Origin: an uncultured Chthonomonas sp.
GTDB taxonomy: Bacteria; Armatimonadota; Chthonomonadetes; Chthonomonadales; Chthonomonadaceae
Reading direction: 5' to 3'
Assembly: GCA_903859705.1 (NCBI GenBank)
Contig: CAIONQ010000095.1
Span: 1-64,000 of the forward strand
Length of the DNA: 64,000 nucleotides
The first letter of the stretch is position 1, and the number at the start of each line of letters is the position of its first letter. Both the position numbers and the translations under genes were made by a program. The notes under the pieces were generated by a model. The model made no database searches. It had not been told where the DNA came from and saw nothing but the letters and a program-made list of their open reading frames with translations. Below are positions 62,533 through 64,000 of this stretch, piece by piece.

Positions 62533-63129
62533 TCACCTGCTGTACGGATCCAGCCGCCCCTGCGGATCGCTCTCGGGGGGAGGCATGTGGCGCCTCCTGG
62601 AGTTGGCAGGTGTTTGCGTGCTGCCCTGTGCTTGCTGATTGTATGGTGCCCCGGGGGCATTTACTACGGCGCCAAGCACATCTCTAAGCGAAATGGGCCC
62701 AAATACGCGGCTATCTTCCGATACCGGAATGTTATCCCCCACAACCACAATGTAATCCTGTGGGACATAATAGTGAGTCTGGGTACCATCGGGCCCGGAA
62801 ACCTGTTTCTGATCGTAGAAGTCCGTGAGATCACGGTAGAGAGTGGATGCCAGCACATCTGGAAAACTATGATCCACTTCCTCACCTGGCAGGCGGAAGA
62901 CGCGCTTTATAATCACTTCATGATCGTTGCGCACCAGCACCACATCGCCGCGCTTTAACGGCCGGCCAAGGCGGTTCAATCTGCGAACAAGCACAGACTG
63001 CCCATCAACATATGTTGGCTCCATCGATGCGCCGCGTACAACGCCCATCCTGAAGGTGGAAACGAAGTAGAGTACGAGGCAGAGAAAAACGGTGATAAGC
63101 ACCGCCAACCGGCGATTTTCACCCAGCAT
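62533..63129 (-). CDS. lepB: Signal peptidase I
   Basis: 198 aa. One N-terminal membrane helix (LAVLITVFLCLVLYFVSTFR) is followed by box B GASMEPTY with catalytic Ser35, then EVIIKRVFRLPGE with Lys75, and box E GDNIPVSEDSRVFG at 131-144. It removes signal peptides of exported proteins. The C-terminus is a Pro/Gln-rich tail of about 40 residues, unusual for the family. Confidence 0.93.
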   Translation of the reverse strand: MLGENRRLAVLITVFLCLVLYFVSTFRMGVVRGASMEPTYVDGQSVLVRRLNRLGRPLKRGDVVLVRNDHEVIIKRVFRLPGEEVDHSFPDVLASTLYRDLTDFYDQKQVSGPDGTQTHYYVPQDYIVVVGDNIPVSEDSRVFGPISLRDVLGAVVNAPGAPYNQQAQGSTQTPANSRRRHMPPPESDPQGRLDPYSR

Positions 63130-63252
63130 GCATGCTCCTGTTTTTGCGAAATAACTTCGGCAGGAACCACAAGGCCACCCTGCTCGGCGTTATAACACTT
63201 GTAATACAACGCGGTGTTCGTGTTTAGACTACCGCAAATAGTGAGGTTTTCT

Positions 63253-63753
63253 GTGCTTCAATCGGTTCGCGCATTGCTAAACCAGGGCGATAACCTGGCA
63301 ATCGTTGCCCTGGCAGCGGGATTTTTCGTGCTGATACTAACAGCACTCATTGCAACGCAGGCCGTTCGCCTGAAGAAGCTGAGCCATCGACTTGAGTTGA
63401 TGACCATCGGCGCAGATTCGTCATCGCTTGCCGATACCCTTACCGAAACGCTTCGGAGGCTTGCAGAAACTGAGCACCGTACGGAGCTAGTTGAGCACTC
63501 TGTAGGCGTACTGCAGGCAAAGATGCCTGGCTGTGTACAGCGCGTGGGTATGATCAGGTTCGATGCCTTTGAGAATGTTGGCGGCCAGCAGAGCTTTTCG
63601 ATAGCGATGTTGGATGGCCAGAGCAACGGGATTGTTTTAACCAGCATGTTCAGCAGAACAGATATACGGGTATACGCAAAATCCATTAAGAATGGTTTAG
63701 CAAGCCACCCGTTATCTCAGGAAGAAGAACAGGCGCTCAAAGAGGCCAGATAG
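63253..63753 (+). CDS. DUF4446 family protein
   Basis: 166 aa from a GTG at 63253, with GAGG six bases before; a GTG at 63214 would add 13 residues but has no ribosome-binding site. One N-terminal membrane helix (NLAIVALAAGFFVLILTALI) is followed by a coiled coil (about 45-95). The DUF4446 core is QRVGMIRFDAFENVGGQQSF and LDGQSNGIVLTSMFSR. The function of the family is unknown. It ends EEEQALKEAR. Confidence 0.85.
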   Translation: MLQSVRALLNQGDNLAIVALAAGFFVLILTALIATQAVRLKKLSHRLELMTIGADSSSLADTLTETLRRLAETEHRTELVEHSVGVLQAKMPGCVQRVGMIRFDAFENVGGQQSFSIAMLDGQSNGIVLTSMFSRTDIRVYAKSIKNGLASHPLSQEEEQALKEAR

Positions 63754-63807
63754 GCCCGGCTTTATACGTGGCACCGAGTACAACGCGAAGGTGCGTGGAA
63801 ACAACGA

Positions 63808-64000
63808 ATGATTGACGAATCGGAACGCCTTTTAATTGAGCGCTGCAAACTGGGTGAACGAGCCGCGTTTGACGAGCTCGTGCGAAAGTATGAAAAGCGC
63901 GTATACAACCTGGCCTATCGCCTGTCCGGCAGTTACGACGATGCCAACGACATCAGCGTAGATGCGTTTGTGCGCGTATTTCAGGCCATTCGATTGTTTC
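63808..64000 (+). CDS. ECF RNA polymerase sigma factor (partial, cut by window end)
   Basis: The first 64 residues are visible from an ATG at 63808. Sequence: LIERCKLGERAAFDELVRKY, then RVYNLAYRLSGSYDDANDIS and DAFVRVFQAI. This is sigma region 2 of the ECF group (region 2.1-2.2). Position 2.2 reads DANDISVDAF. Regions 2.4 and 4 lie beyond the window. It follows the DUF4446 gene on the same strand. Confidence 0.9.
   Translation, partial: MIDESERLLIERCKLGERAAFDELVRKYEKRVYNLAYRLSGSYDDANDISVDAFVRVFQAIRLF

Noticed and set aside
1-64000. Phage, insertion sequence or integrative element
   Set aside because: I found no transposase, integrase, terminal inverted repeats with target duplications, or tRNA-linked direct repeats.

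Overview
The window looks like chromosomal DNA from a diderm bacterium, most probably a member of Armatimonadota. GC content is moderate. There are outer-membrane parts (Wza-type export protein, TolC-type channel, a MetA-type outer-membrane protein), a PEP-CTERM protein, and a complete bacterial proteasome operon whose tagging protein is of the UBact type, the Pup-like modifier known from several Gram-negative phyla. The phylum call is inference: there is no rRNA here, and phylogenies of the proteasome genes, mnmG and coaX would settle it. I saw no phage, IS element or CRISPR array. The only RNA gene is a tRNA-Ser with its own promoter.

Layout. 0-4 kb: a nucleotidyltransferase/mutase-like fusion whose mutase half is degenerate, a small membrane protein, and an archaeal-looking hexulose-6-phosphate synthase. 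4-10 kb: an S4 RNA-binding protein, a DUF58 protein and a secreted lysozyme-like protein in one probable operon, then tRNA-Ser (other strand) and two tandem paralogous membrane-anchored TPR proteins. 10-14 kb: two secreted surface proteins with related N-terminal domains, one PEP-CTERM and one SdrD-B-like, each with a recognisable promoter and terminator, then about 1 kb without a gene. 14-25 kb: an exopolysaccharide block (GT4 glycosyltransferase, O-antigen ligase/polymerase-like protein, Wza-like exporter, Wzc-like tyrosine kinase, beta-propeller protein, SAM methyltransferase, acyltransferase). 25-30 kb: DnaJ-TPR membrane protein, two tandem PilC/GspF proteins, FolK. 30-38 kb: a Cys-rich small protein followed by a CzcCBA/CusCBA-type heavy-metal efflux operon, a MetA-type outer-membrane protein, and a decayed coding region.

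38.8-46.4 kb is the centrepiece. On the minus strand, in transcription order, lie the ATPase Mpa/ARC, Dop, UBact, PrcB, an unknown Cys-motif membrane protein, PrcA and PafA. The genes are tightly packed with overlapping starts and stops. The tag can be ligated by PafA, unfolded by Mpa, degraded by PrcAB and recycled by Dop. The unknown gene is locked between the two core-particle genes by a TAATG overlap and is the best candidate for a new component. The ATPase lacks the usual C-terminal docking motif.

46.4-64 kb: HEAT protein, thioesterase, MnmG (probably a leaderless mRNA), lipoprotein, HTH-TPR regulator, a DUF4838 protein next to altronate dehydratase (uronate use), a lipoprotein, a PhnP-like hydrolase, a zinc-ribbon protein, an M50 protease, CoaX, a LuxR-type regulator, a Nudix hydrolase, signal peptidase I, a DUF4446 protein and the start of an ECF sigma factor cut by the window end.
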